Positions 34,215-43,512 of a stretch of DNA of 64,000 nt are shown piece by piece. The translations under genes and the position numbers were made by a program. The stretch lies in NCBI RefSeq assembly GCF_040096355.1, contig NZ_JBBMEX010000014.1, positions 29,220 through 93,219 on the forward strand. The letters run 5' to 3'. Numbering within the stretch: position 1 is the first letter of the stretch; every line of letters starts with the position of its first letter. Under the pieces are notes generated by a model. The model worked only from the letters and a program-made list of their open reading frames with translations, had not been told where the DNA came from and ran no database searches. Source of the DNA: Maccoyibacter intestinihominis (GTDB lineage: Bacteria; Bacillota; Clostridia; Lachnospirales; Lachnospiraceae).

Positions 34215-34943
34215 TTAACCATCTGCTTTTTTCTTCTGTCTCCAGCGGAAGTATTCCGCATCTAGATTTACTTTGATATCCAGCTCCGGTGCTGCCTTTG
34301 TCTCCGACACATCCGGTACCGGAACAGGCCTTCCGATCTTTTCAAAGTATGCCGGGTTTACTTTTATTTCCGGTTTTCCTGCCGGAAATGCCGTCATTCC
34401 AGCCCCGGTATTCTCTTTTACTTTTTTCTGGCTGTCCTGTTCTTTCTTTTTCTTGATCTCTTTATTTCGTTCCTCGATTACTTTTCGGTATTTATCTGTA
34501 TCCTTCAAATCTTCTAACGAAGACTTCAGCTCCAACTGATTTTCACGAACGGTCTGCTGCTGCTTCATCATTTCTTTCTTTGCAGTATGGAACATCTTTT
34601 CCATTTCATCCGTTGCATTCTGTATAATTGTCTGGATATGCCCGAGTGCTTCATTAGAATAGAGAACTGATGCCGCATAAATATCTTCTGCCTTGTGATT
34701 TGCATCCCAGATGATATCATCCCGGCGTCTTCTCGCTTCACGCTCGCCGCGTTCTCTGCTGTTTGAAGTCATTTCGTATTCTTCCATCATTTCATTCATG
34801 CAGCTTTTCAACTGCTCAAGCAATGCCAATGCCTCTTTTTTGTTGACGATCACCCGTTCAGCATTCTTGTCATATGGCTCGCTTCTCGAATATAACACAT
34901 AGAATTCACGAAGAACCCGCTCTACTTTGTCCTGTACACTCAT
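34215..34943 (-). CDS. Coiled-coil protein of unknown function
   Basis: A 242-residue soluble protein. Residues 1-170 are strongly helical and charged (EREARRRRDDIIWDANHKAE, then EMEKMFHTAKKEMMKQQQTV), resembling DivIVA-like or ATP synthase-b-like coiled coils without a diagnostic motif. The C-terminal 70 residues are proline-rich and end YFRWRQKKKADG. No signal peptide or membrane segment is seen. It is transcribed from its own good promoter. A role in cell-shape or scaffold assembly would be a guess. Confidence 0.7.
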   Translation of the reverse strand: MSVQDKVERVLREFYVLYSRSEPYDKNAERVIVNKKEALALLEQLKSCMNEMMEEYEMTSNSRERGEREARRRRDDIIWDANHKAEDIYAASVLYSNEALGHIQTIIQNATDEMEKMFHTAKKEMMKQQQTVRENQLELKSSLEDLKDTDKYRKVIEERNKEIKKKKEQDSQKKVKENTGAGMTAFPAGKPEIKVNPAYFEKIGRPVPVPDVSETKAAPELDIKVNLDAEYFRWRQKKKADG

Positions 34944-34983
34944 TCCTGCTCTCCCTATGTACTGCCTTAATTTTACTTATTCT

Positions 34984-35012
34984 AAGATAGCACAAAATAG
35001 TACGCTTTTCAA
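34984..35012 (-). promoter_or_regulatory. Promoter of the coiled-coil gene
   Basis: TTGAAA (35007-35012), 17-bp spacer, TATCTT (34984-34989). Confidence 0.65.
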
Positions 35013-35039
35013 GAAAGAATACACAAGATGTAGAATTTC

Positions 35040-36458
35040 CTAGAACCGGAAATCTCTCTGTCCATTATGGATATTCGCAATGTATTCTGCTGTTTTTTCT
35101 TTGACCTTTGGATTCGTGATGACATTCAATTCTTTCTGTATCAGGGCTTCACCGATTTCTTTTGTTTTCGGGGAAGCATAATCCTCTAAGTATTCTTTTA
35201 AGGTCATCAGTGCATTCGGATGACAGCAGTTGACGATCTGGCGGCTCTTTAACAGCTTCATAAAACGGTCACCGGTTCTTCCCTCACGGTAGCATGCAGT
35301 ACAAAAACTCGGTACAAAGCCCATTTCCATCAACCAACAGACTACTTCATCTAACGTTCTTCTGTCGCTTACGTCAAACTGTGCAGAATTTTCTTCTTCC
35401 GGCTCTTCTTCTACATAGCCGCCGACACTGGTTCTTGAACCACCGCTGATCTGGGAAATTCCAAGCTGTAATACTTTTTTTCTGGTCTCGGCACTTTCTC
35501 TGGTGGACACGATCATGCCTGTATATGGAACGGCAATACGGATGCAGGCTACGATTTTTGCAAAGAGATCGTCAGAAATTCCATTGTCAAATACATCCGG
35601 ATCGATATCATCGGCACGGCGCAGACGCGGTACGCTGATGGTATGTGGTCCGACTCCCTTTGCTGCCTCTAAATGCTCGGCATGCATGATGATCCCTGCA
35701 AAATCATAACGATAGTTATTGAGTCCGAACAGCACGCCTAAGCCGACATCATCAATACCTCCATCCATTGCACGGTCCATTGCTTCTGTGTGATATGCAT
35801 AGTCATGTTTCGGTCCTGTCGGATGAAGTTTCTCATAGTTTTCTTTGTGATAGGTTTCCTGGAATAAAATATAGGTTCCGATTCCGGCTTCTTTTAATTT
35901 ACGGTAATTCTCGACAGTTGTTGCTGCTATGTTGACATTGACACGACGGATGGCTCCGTTTTTATGCTTGATACCGTAAATCGTCTGGATACACTCAAGA
36001 ATATACTCGATCGGATTGTTGACCGGGTCCTCTCCTGCTTCTAATGCAAGGCGTTTGTGTCCCATGTCCTGAAGCGCCGTAACTTCTTTGACAATCTCCT
36101 CCTGGGACAGTTTCTTTCTTGCAATATGCTTGTTTCTTGCATGATATGGACAGTATTCACAACCGTTAATACAATAATTAGACAGATACAACGGTGCAAA
36201 CATTACAATACGGTTACCGTAAAATTCCTCTTTAATTTCTTTTGCCAATGCGTAGATTTCCTGATTTTTTTCTTCAATATCACAATCTAAAAGCACCATT
36301 GCCTCCCGGTGTGTGATACCTTTTTTCTCCCGTGCCTTATTCAGGATACGGTCAATCTCTTCCACATTGCTCTTGTTTTTTTCTCCATATTCCAAGGAAG
36401 CTAAGACTTCCTCATGTGCGATAAATTCCTCTGCTTTGCTTGATTTTGGATTATACAT
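35040..36458 (-). CDS. hydG: [FeFe]-hydrogenase maturase HydG
   Basis: A 472-residue radical SAM enzyme. HydG cleaves tyrosine to supply CO and cyanide for the diiron subcluster of [FeFe]-hydrogenase. The radical SAM cluster motif CINGCEYC (CX3CX2C) is near residue 95. The HydG-specific C-terminal cluster motif is CTAC followed 22 residues later by CC (about 385-411). It distinguishes HydG from the related tyrosine lyase ThiH. It follows hydE by 21 bases and the TM1266-like gene. HydF and the hydrogenase itself are not in the window. Confidence 0.96.
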   Translation of the reverse strand: MYNPKSSKAEEFIAHEEVLASLEYGEKNKSNVEEIDRILNKAREKKGITHREAMVLLDCDIEEKNQEIYALAKEIKEEFYGNRIVMFAPLYLSNYCINGCEYCPYHARNKHIARKKLSQEEIVKEVTALQDMGHKRLALEAGEDPVNNPIEYILECIQTIYGIKHKNGAIRRVNVNIAATTVENYRKLKEAGIGTYILFQETYHKENYEKLHPTGPKHDYAYHTEAMDRAMDGGIDDVGLGVLFGLNNYRYDFAGIIMHAEHLEAAKGVGPHTISVPRLRRADDIDPDVFDNGISDDLFAKIVACIRIAVPYTGMIVSTRESAETRKKVLQLGISQISGGSRTSVGGYVEEEPEEENSAQFDVSDRRTLDEVVCWLMEMGFVPSFCTACYREGRTGDRFMKLLKSRQIVNCCHPNALMTLKEYLEDYASPKTKEIGEALIQKELNVITNPKVKEKTAEYIANIHNGQRDFRF

Positions 36459-36479
36459 TATTTTTCCTCCTTCTATTTC

Positions 36480-37523
36480 CTAACGGTGTTCCCAGCCCGG
36501 TGCATCGCCCCGGTCGGTTGCAAGTTCACAGCCGATGGTTTCCATTCTGCGGTTTAGGCAGTAACGACATTCTGCTGCTTCGTCCCCCGTACAGATTTTG
36601 TTATCATATAATTCATATTTTTTTCTTACATTGGTCGGCGAAAGATTCGGCATCACTACGTTTGCCCCTGCCTGTACGCCTTTTTCCCGCCCTAACGGGT
36701 CAATGGTTCCTAACGCTGTGGTTGCCGGAAGCAGAACATCCGGTTTTAACATCCGGATCAGGCTGAGCAGATATAGGGTCTGTTCCACGGTTCCGCCCGC
36801 TTCTTTTCCAAATGGGGTCTCGTGATGCGGCACAAACGGTCCGATCCCGACCATATGCGGCTGTAATTCCTGTATAAAAAACAGATCCTCTGCCAATGTC
36901 TGTGTTGTCTGATAAGGACTTCCCACCATAAAACCGCATCCGACCTGATAGCCGATGTCTTTTAATGTTCGCAGACACTCCATGCGGTGTTCAAAAGACA
37001 TCTCCTTGGGATGAAGTTTCTCGTAATGCTCTTTATCGGCAGTCTCATGGCGAAGCAGATAACGGTCCGCCCCTGCCTTAAAAAATGCTTCATAGCTGTC
37101 GCGGTTTCTCTCACCAAGGGAGAGCGTGATCGCACAGTCCGGATGACGCTCCCTGATCGCATGCACAAGCTCTAGTATCCGCTCATCCGTATACCATACA
37201 TCTTCTCCGCCCTGAAGGACAAACGTGCGAAATCCCAGCTCATATCCGGTATCCGTACATTCTAAAATCTGCTCTGTACTCAGACGATAACGCTCTGCAT
37301 TCTGATTGCTTTTTCGTATCCCACAGTAATAACAGTCATTTTTGCAATAATTTGTAAATTCGATCAATCCGCGTACATAAATCCGGTTGCCAAAATTCTG
37401 CTCCCGCAGGATATTTGCTCTCTTTTCCGCTTCTTTTTGATATTCTGACTGTTTCTGGATCAGCGCTTGCCACTCTTCTAAGGTAAGATTTCTGTTTTGC
37501 TCTAATTTTTCTAACAGATGCAT
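36480..37523 (-). CDS. hydE: [FeFe]-hydrogenase maturase HydE
   Basis: A 347-residue radical SAM protein of the HydE/PylB/BioB group, needed for H-cluster assembly. The CKNDCYYC motif (CX3CX2C) is near residue 59. TLSLGERNRDSYEAFFKAGA, YLLRHETADKEHYEKLHP and VGCGFMVGSPYQTT are HydE-type barrel segments. AGAGAG precedes the ATG. Operon order is TM1266-like regulator, hydE, hydG. Confidence 0.95.
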   Translation of the reverse strand: MHLLEKLEQNRNLTLEEWQALIQKQSEYQKEAEKRANILREQNFGNRIYVRGLIEFTNYCKNDCYYCGIRKSNQNAERYRLSTEQILECTDTGYELGFRTFVLQGGEDVWYTDERILELVHAIRERHPDCAITLSLGERNRDSYEAFFKAGADRYLLRHETADKEHYEKLHPKEMSFEHRMECLRTLKDIGYQVGCGFMVGSPYQTTQTLAEDLFFIQELQPHMVGIGPFVPHHETPFGKEAGGTVEQTLYLLSLIRMLKPDVLLPATTALGTIDPLGREKGVQAGANVVMPNLSPTNVRKKYELYDNKICTGDEAAECRYCLNRRMETIGCELATDRGDAPGWEHR

Positions 37524-37585
37524 ACTTATCTCTCTATACTTTCTTTTTTATTTTGTCTCCTGCTATATTTTCCTAAAATCAGTTT

Positions 37586-37831
37586 TCAGACTTTGGAATA
37601 GACGGCCTTCGCCGTTACACCGTCTAACATTCCGAGTTTTCCGGAAAGACTGCTGATCTCATTTTGCGGTGCATCGATCGCGATACTGATGATATTTACT
37701 CCACGTTCTTTGTGCGGTATTCCCATTCTGCCTATGATATAACTGCCATATTTATGGAGGATCTGGTTTAAACGCTCCACACTTTCTTCTTTTTCCACAA
37801 TGATTGCAATGTTTGCAAGTCTGGTCTCCAT
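37586..37831 (-). CDS. TM1266-like iron-only hydrogenase system regulator
   Basis: An 81-residue ACT/NikR-like ferredoxin-fold protein (ANIAIIVEKEESVERLNQIL, then YGSYIIGRMGIPHKERGVNI). This is the family named iron-only hydrogenase system regulator, found beside hydE/hydG. It lacks an obvious DNA-binding part, so a regulatory role would act through ligand binding or a partner. AAAGGAGG lies before the ATG. It is the first gene of the hyd operon, directly downstream of a candidate attenuator. Confidence 0.88.
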   Translation of the reverse strand: METRLANIAIIVEKEESVERLNQILHKYGSYIIGRMGIPHKERGVNIISIAIDAPQNEISSLSGKLGMLDGVTAKAVYSKV

Positions 37832-37881
37832 ACTGCCTCCTTTATAATTTTTATATGATATAAAATAACGTGCACAAATTT

Positions 37882-38108
37882 AAAAAACCTGTGCCCTAAG
37901 GCACAGGTTTTATTTACGCAAAATCCCCATCTGTCAGCTCTCCTAAAAACTCTTTTAAAAACATCCTTCAGATGGATTTTCTTTTACTGTCTGTGCCTTT
38001 TTTCGCAGGACGAACCTTTGAAATCAGGTGTTTGTTTTTATAGAGTAACATATTCTATGAGGTTTGTCTATTTTTATGAATATTCTTTTAAGAAGTCTGC
38101 TATAAAAC
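37882..38108 (-). promoter_or_regulatory. Candidate attenuator/riboswitch-like leader before the hyd operon
   Basis: Read on the minus strand, a terminator hairpin (AAACCTGTGCC/GGCACAGGTTT, 37885-37910, then a T-run) lies upstream of the TM1266-like gene. An upstream segment at 37989-37997 (AAGGCACAG) is perfectly complementary over 9 bases to the terminator's 5' arm and loop (CTGTGCCTT), so it could form an antiterminator. Between them, a 12-bp stem with a 2-base bulge (37920-37933 with 37969-37980) closes an inner loop. No known riboswitch consensus was recognised. The terminator could instead simply end the atp operon. Confidence 0.5.
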
Positions 38109-38513
38109 CTACCGCTTGATATCCAGCCGCACCAATGCTCTTCTGAGTGCATACTCTGCCCTCTTGACATCTACTTCTTCCTGATGGGAAGCCAGCCGCT
38201 TCTCGGCACGCTCTTTTGCCGCCTCGGCACGAGCCACGTCAATCTCATCCGGCCACTCTGCGATCTCTGCTAAAAATGTTACTTTGTCCTGCAAAATCTC
38301 AGCAAAGCCGGAATGCACTGCTGCTTCTTTCTTTCCTTCCGGTCCTGTAATCGTAACAATTCCCGGCGCTAAAACGGTTGTCAGCGGAATATGGTTCTTA
38401 TAGACTCCTATTTCTCCATTTACCGTTGTGAACTCGATCATCTCAGCTTCGCCCTTATAAAATATCCGGTCCGGCGTAATGATCTCTACCGAAAATATTC
38501 TGTCGTCTGCCAT
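38109..38513 (-). CDS. atpC: F-type ATP synthase epsilon subunit
   Basis: A 134-residue subunit of the F1 central stalk. A beta-sandwich (ITPDRIFYKGEAEMIEFTTV, GEIGVYKNHIPLTTVLAPG) is followed by a two-helix C-terminal domain (IDVARAEAAKERAEKRLASH) that regulates ATPase activity. It is the last gene of the atp operon, 11 bases after atpD, and a terminator lies about 200 bases downstream. Confidence 0.96.
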   Translation of the reverse strand: MADDRIFSVEIITPDRIFYKGEAEMIEFTTVNGEIGVYKNHIPLTTVLAPGIVTITGPEGKKEAAVHSGFAEILQDKVTFLAEIAEWPDEIDVARAEAAKERAEKRLASHQEEVDVKRAEYALRRALVRLDIKR

Positions 38514-38524
38514 ATGCTCACTCC

Positions 38525-39916
38525 TTACTTCATGCGGGCACGCACCTCATCAATGCTGCCTGCATTTAAGAAATAACTCTCCGGAATGTCATCATGTTTT
38601 CCTTCCAGAATCTCTCTGAATCCACGGATCGTCTCAGCAATCGGTACATATTTTCCGTCTAAGCCTGTAAACTGTGTTGCCACAAAGAACGGCTGGGATA
38701 AGAATCTCTGTACTTTTCTGGCACGGTTTACTACCAGCTTGTCATCCTCTGACAGCTCGTCCATACCTAAGATTGCGATGATATCCTGTAATTCCTTATA
38801 TTTCTGTAAAATCTCCTGTACACCACGCGCTACCTGGAAATGCTCCTCACCTACAATACGAGGGTCAAGAATTCTTGAAGTGGAAGCTAACGGGTCTACT
38901 GCCGGATAAATACCAAGCTCTACGATAGAACGGTCTAATACGGTTGTTGCATCCAGATGTGCAAATGTCGTTGCCGGAGCCGGGTCCGTTAAATCGTCTG
39001 CCGGCACATAAACTGCCTGAACGGAAGTAATGGAACCATTCTTTGTAGAAGTGATACGCTCCTGTAATGCACCCATCTCTGTCTGTAATGTCGGCTGATA
39101 ACCAACGGCAGAAGGTACACGTCCAAGTAATGCGGACACCTCAGAACCTGCCTGTGTAAAACGGAAAATATTGTCGATGAATAACAATACATCTTTTCCA
39201 CCTTTATCACGGAAATATTCTGCCATCGTAAGTCCCGTTAAACCAACACGCATACGCGCTCCCGGCGGCTCATTCATCTGACCGAATACCATACAGGTCT
39301 TGTCAATAACTCCGGATTCTTTCATTTCATAGTAAAGGTCATTACCTTCTCTGGTACGCTCACCAACTCCGGTAAATACGGAGTAACCACCATGCTCTGT
39401 CGCAATGTTGTGAATTAACTCCTGAATCAGTACCGTTTTTCCTACACCGGCACCGCCGAACAGACCTGTTTTTCCACCCTTCTGGTATGGGCAGAGCAGG
39501 TCTACGACCTTGATACCTGTCTCTAACATTTCTGTAGAAGTTGCCTGCTCTTCAAAGGCCGGTGCCTTTCTGTGAATCGGCATATACTCTACATCTTTCG
39601 GTGCTTCAACTTCATCAATGGGTTCACCTAAGACATTAAACATACGTCCTAAAGTTGCCTCGCCAACCGGAACTGAAATTGGTCCTCCGGTTGCAACTGC
39701 ATCCATTCCACGCACTAATCCGTCTGTAGGACCCATGGCAATACACCGTACCGTATCGTCACCCAGATGCTGTGATACCTCGACGGTTAATTTTCCTCCG
39801 TCTTTTCTCTGAATTTCAATTGCGTCATTTATCTCCGGAAGATGTCCTTCCATAAACTTAACATCCAGTACGGCACCAATAATCTGAGTGATTTTTCCCA
39901 CGTTTGTTTCTGCCAT
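38525..39916 (-). CDS. atpD: F-type ATP synthase beta subunit
   Basis: A 463-residue catalytic subunit of F1. The P-loop is GLFGGAGVGKTVLIQEL, the catalytic Glu is in VGERTREGNDLYYEM, the DELSEED-type lever is MDELSEDDK, and the signature is PAVDPLASTSR. The ATG at 39916 was chosen because AAGGAG lies about 11 bases upstream and the protein then begins like family members; an upstream in-frame start would add 12 residues without support. Confidence 0.97.
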   Translation of the reverse strand: MAETNVGKITQIIGAVLDVKFMEGHLPEINDAIEIQRKDGGKLTVEVSQHLGDDTVRCIAMGPTDGLVRGMDAVATGGPISVPVGEATLGRMFNVLGEPIDEVEAPKDVEYMPIHRKAPAFEEQATSTEMLETGIKVVDLLCPYQKGGKTGLFGGAGVGKTVLIQELIHNIATEHGGYSVFTGVGERTREGNDLYYEMKESGVIDKTCMVFGQMNEPPGARMRVGLTGLTMAEYFRDKGGKDVLLFIDNIFRFTQAGSEVSALLGRVPSAVGYQPTLQTEMGALQERITSTKNGSITSVQAVYVPADDLTDPAPATTFAHLDATTVLDRSIVELGIYPAVDPLASTSRILDPRIVGEEHFQVARGVQEILQKYKELQDIIAILGMDELSEDDKLVVNRARKVQRFLSQPFFVATQFTGLDGKYVPIAETIRGFREILEGKHDDIPESYFLNAGSIDEVRARMK

Positions 39917-39957
39917 CTTTCCTATCACTCCTTTTCTGTTTTTTCCTAACACAACTG

Positions 39958-40818
39958 CTAGGAAATCGCCTCCGCTCCCGCAATGATCTCTGTTAATTCC
40001 TGCGTAATGGAGCCCTGACGTGCTCTGTTATATTTCAATGTTAAATCGCTGATCATATCTTCCGCATTGCTTGTTGCGGAATCCATCGCCTGCATTCTTG
40101 CACCATTCTCACTTGCCACTGCTTCCACAAAGGCTCCGTAAAAAAGACTTGTCACATACTTCGGTATGATCATATCCAAAGCATCTTCCTCATTCGGTTC
40201 ATAGTTCATAAGCACGTTGCTCTCGTCCTCATCCGGTATCTCTAGATCATCGAATTCCACCGGAAGGAGTTTCATCAGTTTCGGCTCATGAACAACCGTA
40301 TTCTTAAAATGCGTATACGCTAAATAGATTTCTCCGATCTCACCACGCTGATAAGACGCGAGCACCTCGTTACAGATTGCTGCTGCATCTGCGTACTCCG
40401 GGGATTCTATCACCTCCGGATAGGATGCCTTGATCTCATAGCCACGGCGTTCTAAGACTTCTCTACCTTTATTTCCGATCGTATAACATTCTACATCTTC
40501 TTTCTGAAAACCGGCTCCCGTAATCATCTTGACTACGTTGGCATTATAACCTCCTGCCAGTCCACGGTTTGAAGTAATGACGATCACGGCTTTTTTATCG
40601 GAATCATTTTTATTTAAATAAGGGTGGTTCAGATTTCCCGTTTTTGCAAGCATTGATGTTACTGTCCGATACATATAATTAAAGTATGGATTTGCCTGTT
40701 CTGCATGGACTTTTGCCTTCTGCAGTTTTACGGTAGATACAAGCTTCATGGCTTTTGTGATCTGCTGCGTACTCTGTATGCTGCTTTTTCTTCTTTTAAT
40801 ATCTCTCATTGAGGCCAT
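39958..40818 (-). CDS. atpG: F-type ATP synthase gamma subunit
   Basis: A 286-residue rotor shaft. The conserved N-terminal helix (MRDIKRRKSSIQSTQQITKAMK) has been read as MRDIKRRKSSIQSTQ plus QITKAMKLV, and the C-terminal helix is YNRARQGSITQELTEIIAGA. Both form the coiled coil inside the alpha3beta3 ring. ITSNRGLAGGYNANV is the typical central motif. It lies between atpA and atpD. Confidence 0.97.
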   Translation of the reverse strand: MASMRDIKRRKSSIQSTQQITKAMKLVSTVKLQKAKVHAEQANPYFNYMYRTVTSMLAKTGNLNHPYLNKNDSDKKAVIVITSNRGLAGGYNANVVKMITGAGFQKEDVECYTIGNKGREVLERRGYEIKASYPEVIESPEYADAAAICNEVLASYQRGEIGEIYLAYTHFKNTVVHEPKLMKLLPVEFDDLEIPDEDESNVLMNYEPNEEDALDMIIPKYVTSLFYGAFVEAVASENGARMQAMDSATSNAEDMISDLTLKYNRARQGSITQELTEIIAGAEAIS

Positions 40819-40836
40819 ATCTGCTCACCGCCATTC

Positions 40837-42342
40837 TTATTTAAAATCTGCCTTGCTTTCTTCAATCGCTTTGATCAATTTCTGCTCTGTCTCTTCTGCA
40901 AGCTCTTTTGTCTCCCGGATCGATGTGATGATCTCCGGATATTTTGTATCAATACATTCAAATAATGCCTGTTCAAAATCCAGAATTTTCTCTACCGGAA
41001 TATCTAAAAGATACTTCTTCGTAGCCGCATAAATAATTGCAACCTGATACTCTACCGGAAGTGGTTTGTACTGAGGCTGTTTTAAGATCTCACGGATCCT
41101 TTCACCCTGTGCTAACTTCTCAGTCGTATCCGCATCTAACTCGGAACCAAACTGTGAGAATGCTGCTAACTCACGGTACTGTGCTAACTCTACACGGATC
41201 GGTGCTGCAATCTTCTTGATCGCCTTGATCTGTGCCGCACCACCTACACGGGATACGGAAAGACCCGCATTGATCGCCGGACGGAAACCTGCATTAAACA
41301 TCTCTGTCTCTAAATAAATCTGACCATCTGTAATGGAAATAACATTGGTCGGAATATATGCGGATACGTCTCCTGCCTGTGTCTCAATGATCGGAAGTGC
41401 TGTCAGGGAACCTCCGCCTAATTTGTCGGAAAGTCTTGCTGCACGCTCTAACAATCTGGAATGTAAGTAGAATACGTCTCCCGGATATGCTTCACGTCCA
41501 GGTGGTCTTCTAAGGAGTAAGGAAAGTGTACGGTATGCTGTTGCATGTTTACTCAGATCGTCGTACACAACAAGTACATCTTCTCCATTTTCCATCCATT
41601 CTTCTCCGATCGCACATCCTGCGTATGGAGCAATATACTGTAACGGTGCAAGCTCACTTGCTGTAGATGCTACTACCGTGGTGTAACTCATTGCACCAAA
41701 TTCTTCTAATGTATTTACAATCGATGCTACCGTAGAGGACTTCTGTCCAATGGCAACATAGATACATTTTACATTCTGACCCTTCTGATTGATGATCGTA
41801 TCAATTGCGATCGCTGTCTTACCGGTCTGTCTGTCACCGATGATCAACTCACGCTGACCTCTTCCAATCGGCACCATGGAGTCGATTGCTTTGATACCCG
41901 TCTGTAACGGAGTATCTACAGATTTTCTGGAAATAACACCGGATGCTACTCTTTCGATCTGACGATATTTTGTAGTTTCAATCGGTCCTTTGCCGTCGAT
42001 CGGCTGACCCAGTGCATTTACTACACGTCCGATCATTGCATCGCCTACCGGTACTTCCACGACTCTTCCGGTTGTTTTTACGGTATCTCCTTCGTTGATA
42101 TTCTTCTGGTCACCTAATAATACGGCACCAACATTATCTTCTTCGAGGTTTAATACCATTCCATATACTTCTCCAGGGAATTCTAAAAGCTCTCCCTGCA
42201 TTGCATTCTCAAGGCCATGAATACGAGCGATACCGTCTGCTACCTGGATAACTGTACCAACGTCAGTCACTTCCAGTTTGTCCGCATAACGTAAGATCTG
42301 CTCTTTAATAACGGAACTGATTTCCTCTGGTCTTAAATTCAT
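40837..42342 (-). CDS. atpA: F-type ATP synthase alpha subunit
   Basis: A 501-residue nucleotide-binding, non-catalytic F1 subunit. The P-loop is IIGDRQTGKTAIAID. Other landmarks are the signature PAINAGLSVSRVGGAAQ with the preceding GFR motif, and the Arg finger in SVSRVG. The length is standard. AGGTGAGGAAGTTCC, which includes a weak ribosome site, precedes the ATG. It is between atpH and atpG in the usual order. Confidence 0.97.
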   Translation of the reverse strand: MNLRPEEISSVIKEQILRYADKLEVTDVGTVIQVADGIARIHGLENAMQGELLEFPGEVYGMVLNLEEDNVGAVLLGDQKNINEGDTVKTTGRVVEVPVGDAMIGRVVNALGQPIDGKGPIETTKYRQIERVASGVISRKSVDTPLQTGIKAIDSMVPIGRGQRELIIGDRQTGKTAIAIDTIINQKGQNVKCIYVAIGQKSSTVASIVNTLEEFGAMSYTTVVASTASELAPLQYIAPYAGCAIGEEWMENGEDVLVVYDDLSKHATAYRTLSLLLRRPPGREAYPGDVFYLHSRLLERAARLSDKLGGGSLTALPIIETQAGDVSAYIPTNVISITDGQIYLETEMFNAGFRPAINAGLSVSRVGGAAQIKAIKKIAAPIRVELAQYRELAAFSQFGSELDADTTEKLAQGERIREILKQPQYKPLPVEYQVAIIYAATKKYLLDIPVEKILDFEQALFECIDTKYPEIITSIRETKELAEETEQKLIKAIEESKADFK

Positions 42343-42374
42343 GGAACTTCCTCACCTACTTTCAACTAAATTTC

Positions 42375-42941
42375 TTATTGTCCACTCTCTACCATTCCGA
42401 TCGGAATATGGTAAAGCTCCTTGGACAGATTGTATAACTTTGTACGGATGCTGCTGTCTACCACTCTGTCGCCCATACGGATGACCATTCCTCCGATCAA
42501 AGCCGTATCCACTTCATAATGCATCTCAAAAGACACATAGTTTGTCGTTTCTAACAGCTTTTTCTCTACCTGCTCTTTCTGCTCTTTGGACAGTTCCATG
42601 GCAGAAGTTACATGAACGGTTCCAATCTTCTTATATTCCTTTACTTCATCTCTGAAGTAAACCAGAACATCCTTTGTTTTTCCAAAATGGTCCTTTTCCA
42701 CTAAAAGTTCTAACAGTCCGACAATCTCATCTGACACCTTTCCTTTGAAGATATTCTCGATGAGCTGCATTTTTTCTTCTTTTACAACCTGTGGATGACT
42801 CATCAGCCGGGATAATTCTTCATTTTCCTCAAGGACACGCAGAATTCCTTCCGTCTCCTCAAAAAAATCATCTACACGGTGTTCTTCCACAGCAGTTTCA
42901 AATAAAGCGTCCCCATATGTTTTGGATACTAATTTTGCCAT
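42375..42941 (-). CDS. atpH: F-type ATP synthase delta subunit
   Basis: A 188-residue peripheral-stalk subunit connecting b to F1. The N-terminal helical bundle (YGDALFETAVEEHRVDDFFE) and the C-terminal GGMVIRMGDRVVDSSIRTKL are the family signature. The start overlaps the atpF end by 13 bases, which suggests translational coupling. Confidence 0.95.
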   Translation of the reverse strand: MAKLVSKTYGDALFETAVEEHRVDDFFEETEGILRVLEENEELSRLMSHPQVVKEEKMQLIENIFKGKVSDEIVGLLELLVEKDHFGKTKDVLVYFRDEVKEYKKIGTVHVTSAMELSKEQKEQVEKKLLETTNYVSFEMHYEVDTALIGGMVIRMGDRVVDSSIRTKLYNLSKELYHIPIGMVESGQ

Positions 42942-43444
42942 GTTGAATCACCCATCTCTTTCAATGTTTCTTCCACTAAGGTATCCTGTATCGTTGTATC
43001 AATGGAAGCCGATACAACCTTTTGTGCCATCATGGACGCAATACCAATGACTTCCTGCTTCATCTCGTCCATTGCACGTTTCTTTTCAAGTATTGCTTCT
43101 TCGTTCGCACGTTTGATGATGCGGGAAGCCTCTTCCTTCGCTTCTTCCACGATCCGTGCTTCGTTTTTCAATGCTTTCTGGCGGGCTTCGCTTAAAATCT
43201 CCTCAGCCTCTTTTTCAATATTTTTCAGCTTTGCATCATATTCTGCTTTTAATGCCGCCGCATCCTCTTTATCGAGTTTTGCCGTATCTAAGTCTGTCTT
43301 GATCTTCATCTTACGGTCTTCTAACATCTTACGGACCGGATTAAATAAAAGGTAAGATAAAAACAGAAACAGTACAAACACAGCGATCGCCGCTAACACG
43401 GTATCATGCAATAACTGAAAATCCAGATCAAATAACCTTGTCAT
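42929..43444 (-). CDS. atpF: F-type ATP synthase b subunit
   Basis: A 171-residue peripheral stalk subunit. One N-terminal membrane helix (about 13-32, LAAIAVFVLFLFLSYLLF) is followed by a long charged helix typical of the b dimer (EEAEEILSEARQKALKNEAR). The best ribosome site, AAAGGAGG, lies 14 bases from the ATG, longer than usual, but no closer in-frame start exists. Confidence 0.95.
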   Translation of the reverse strand: MTRLFDLDFQLLHDTVLAAIAVFVLFLFLSYLLFNPVRKMLEDRKMKIKTDLDTAKLDKEDAAALKAEYDAKLKNIEKEAEEILSEARQKALKNEARIVEEAKEEASRIIKRANEEAILEKKRAMDEMKQEVIGIASMMAQKVVSASIDTTIQDTLVEETLKEMGDSTWQN

Positions 43445-43512
43445 AACTTAGAAGTATGCCTCCTTTCCGTTATTCTTATATCGTGAGTATGACTCACTCT
43501 TAAAATCCGCCA

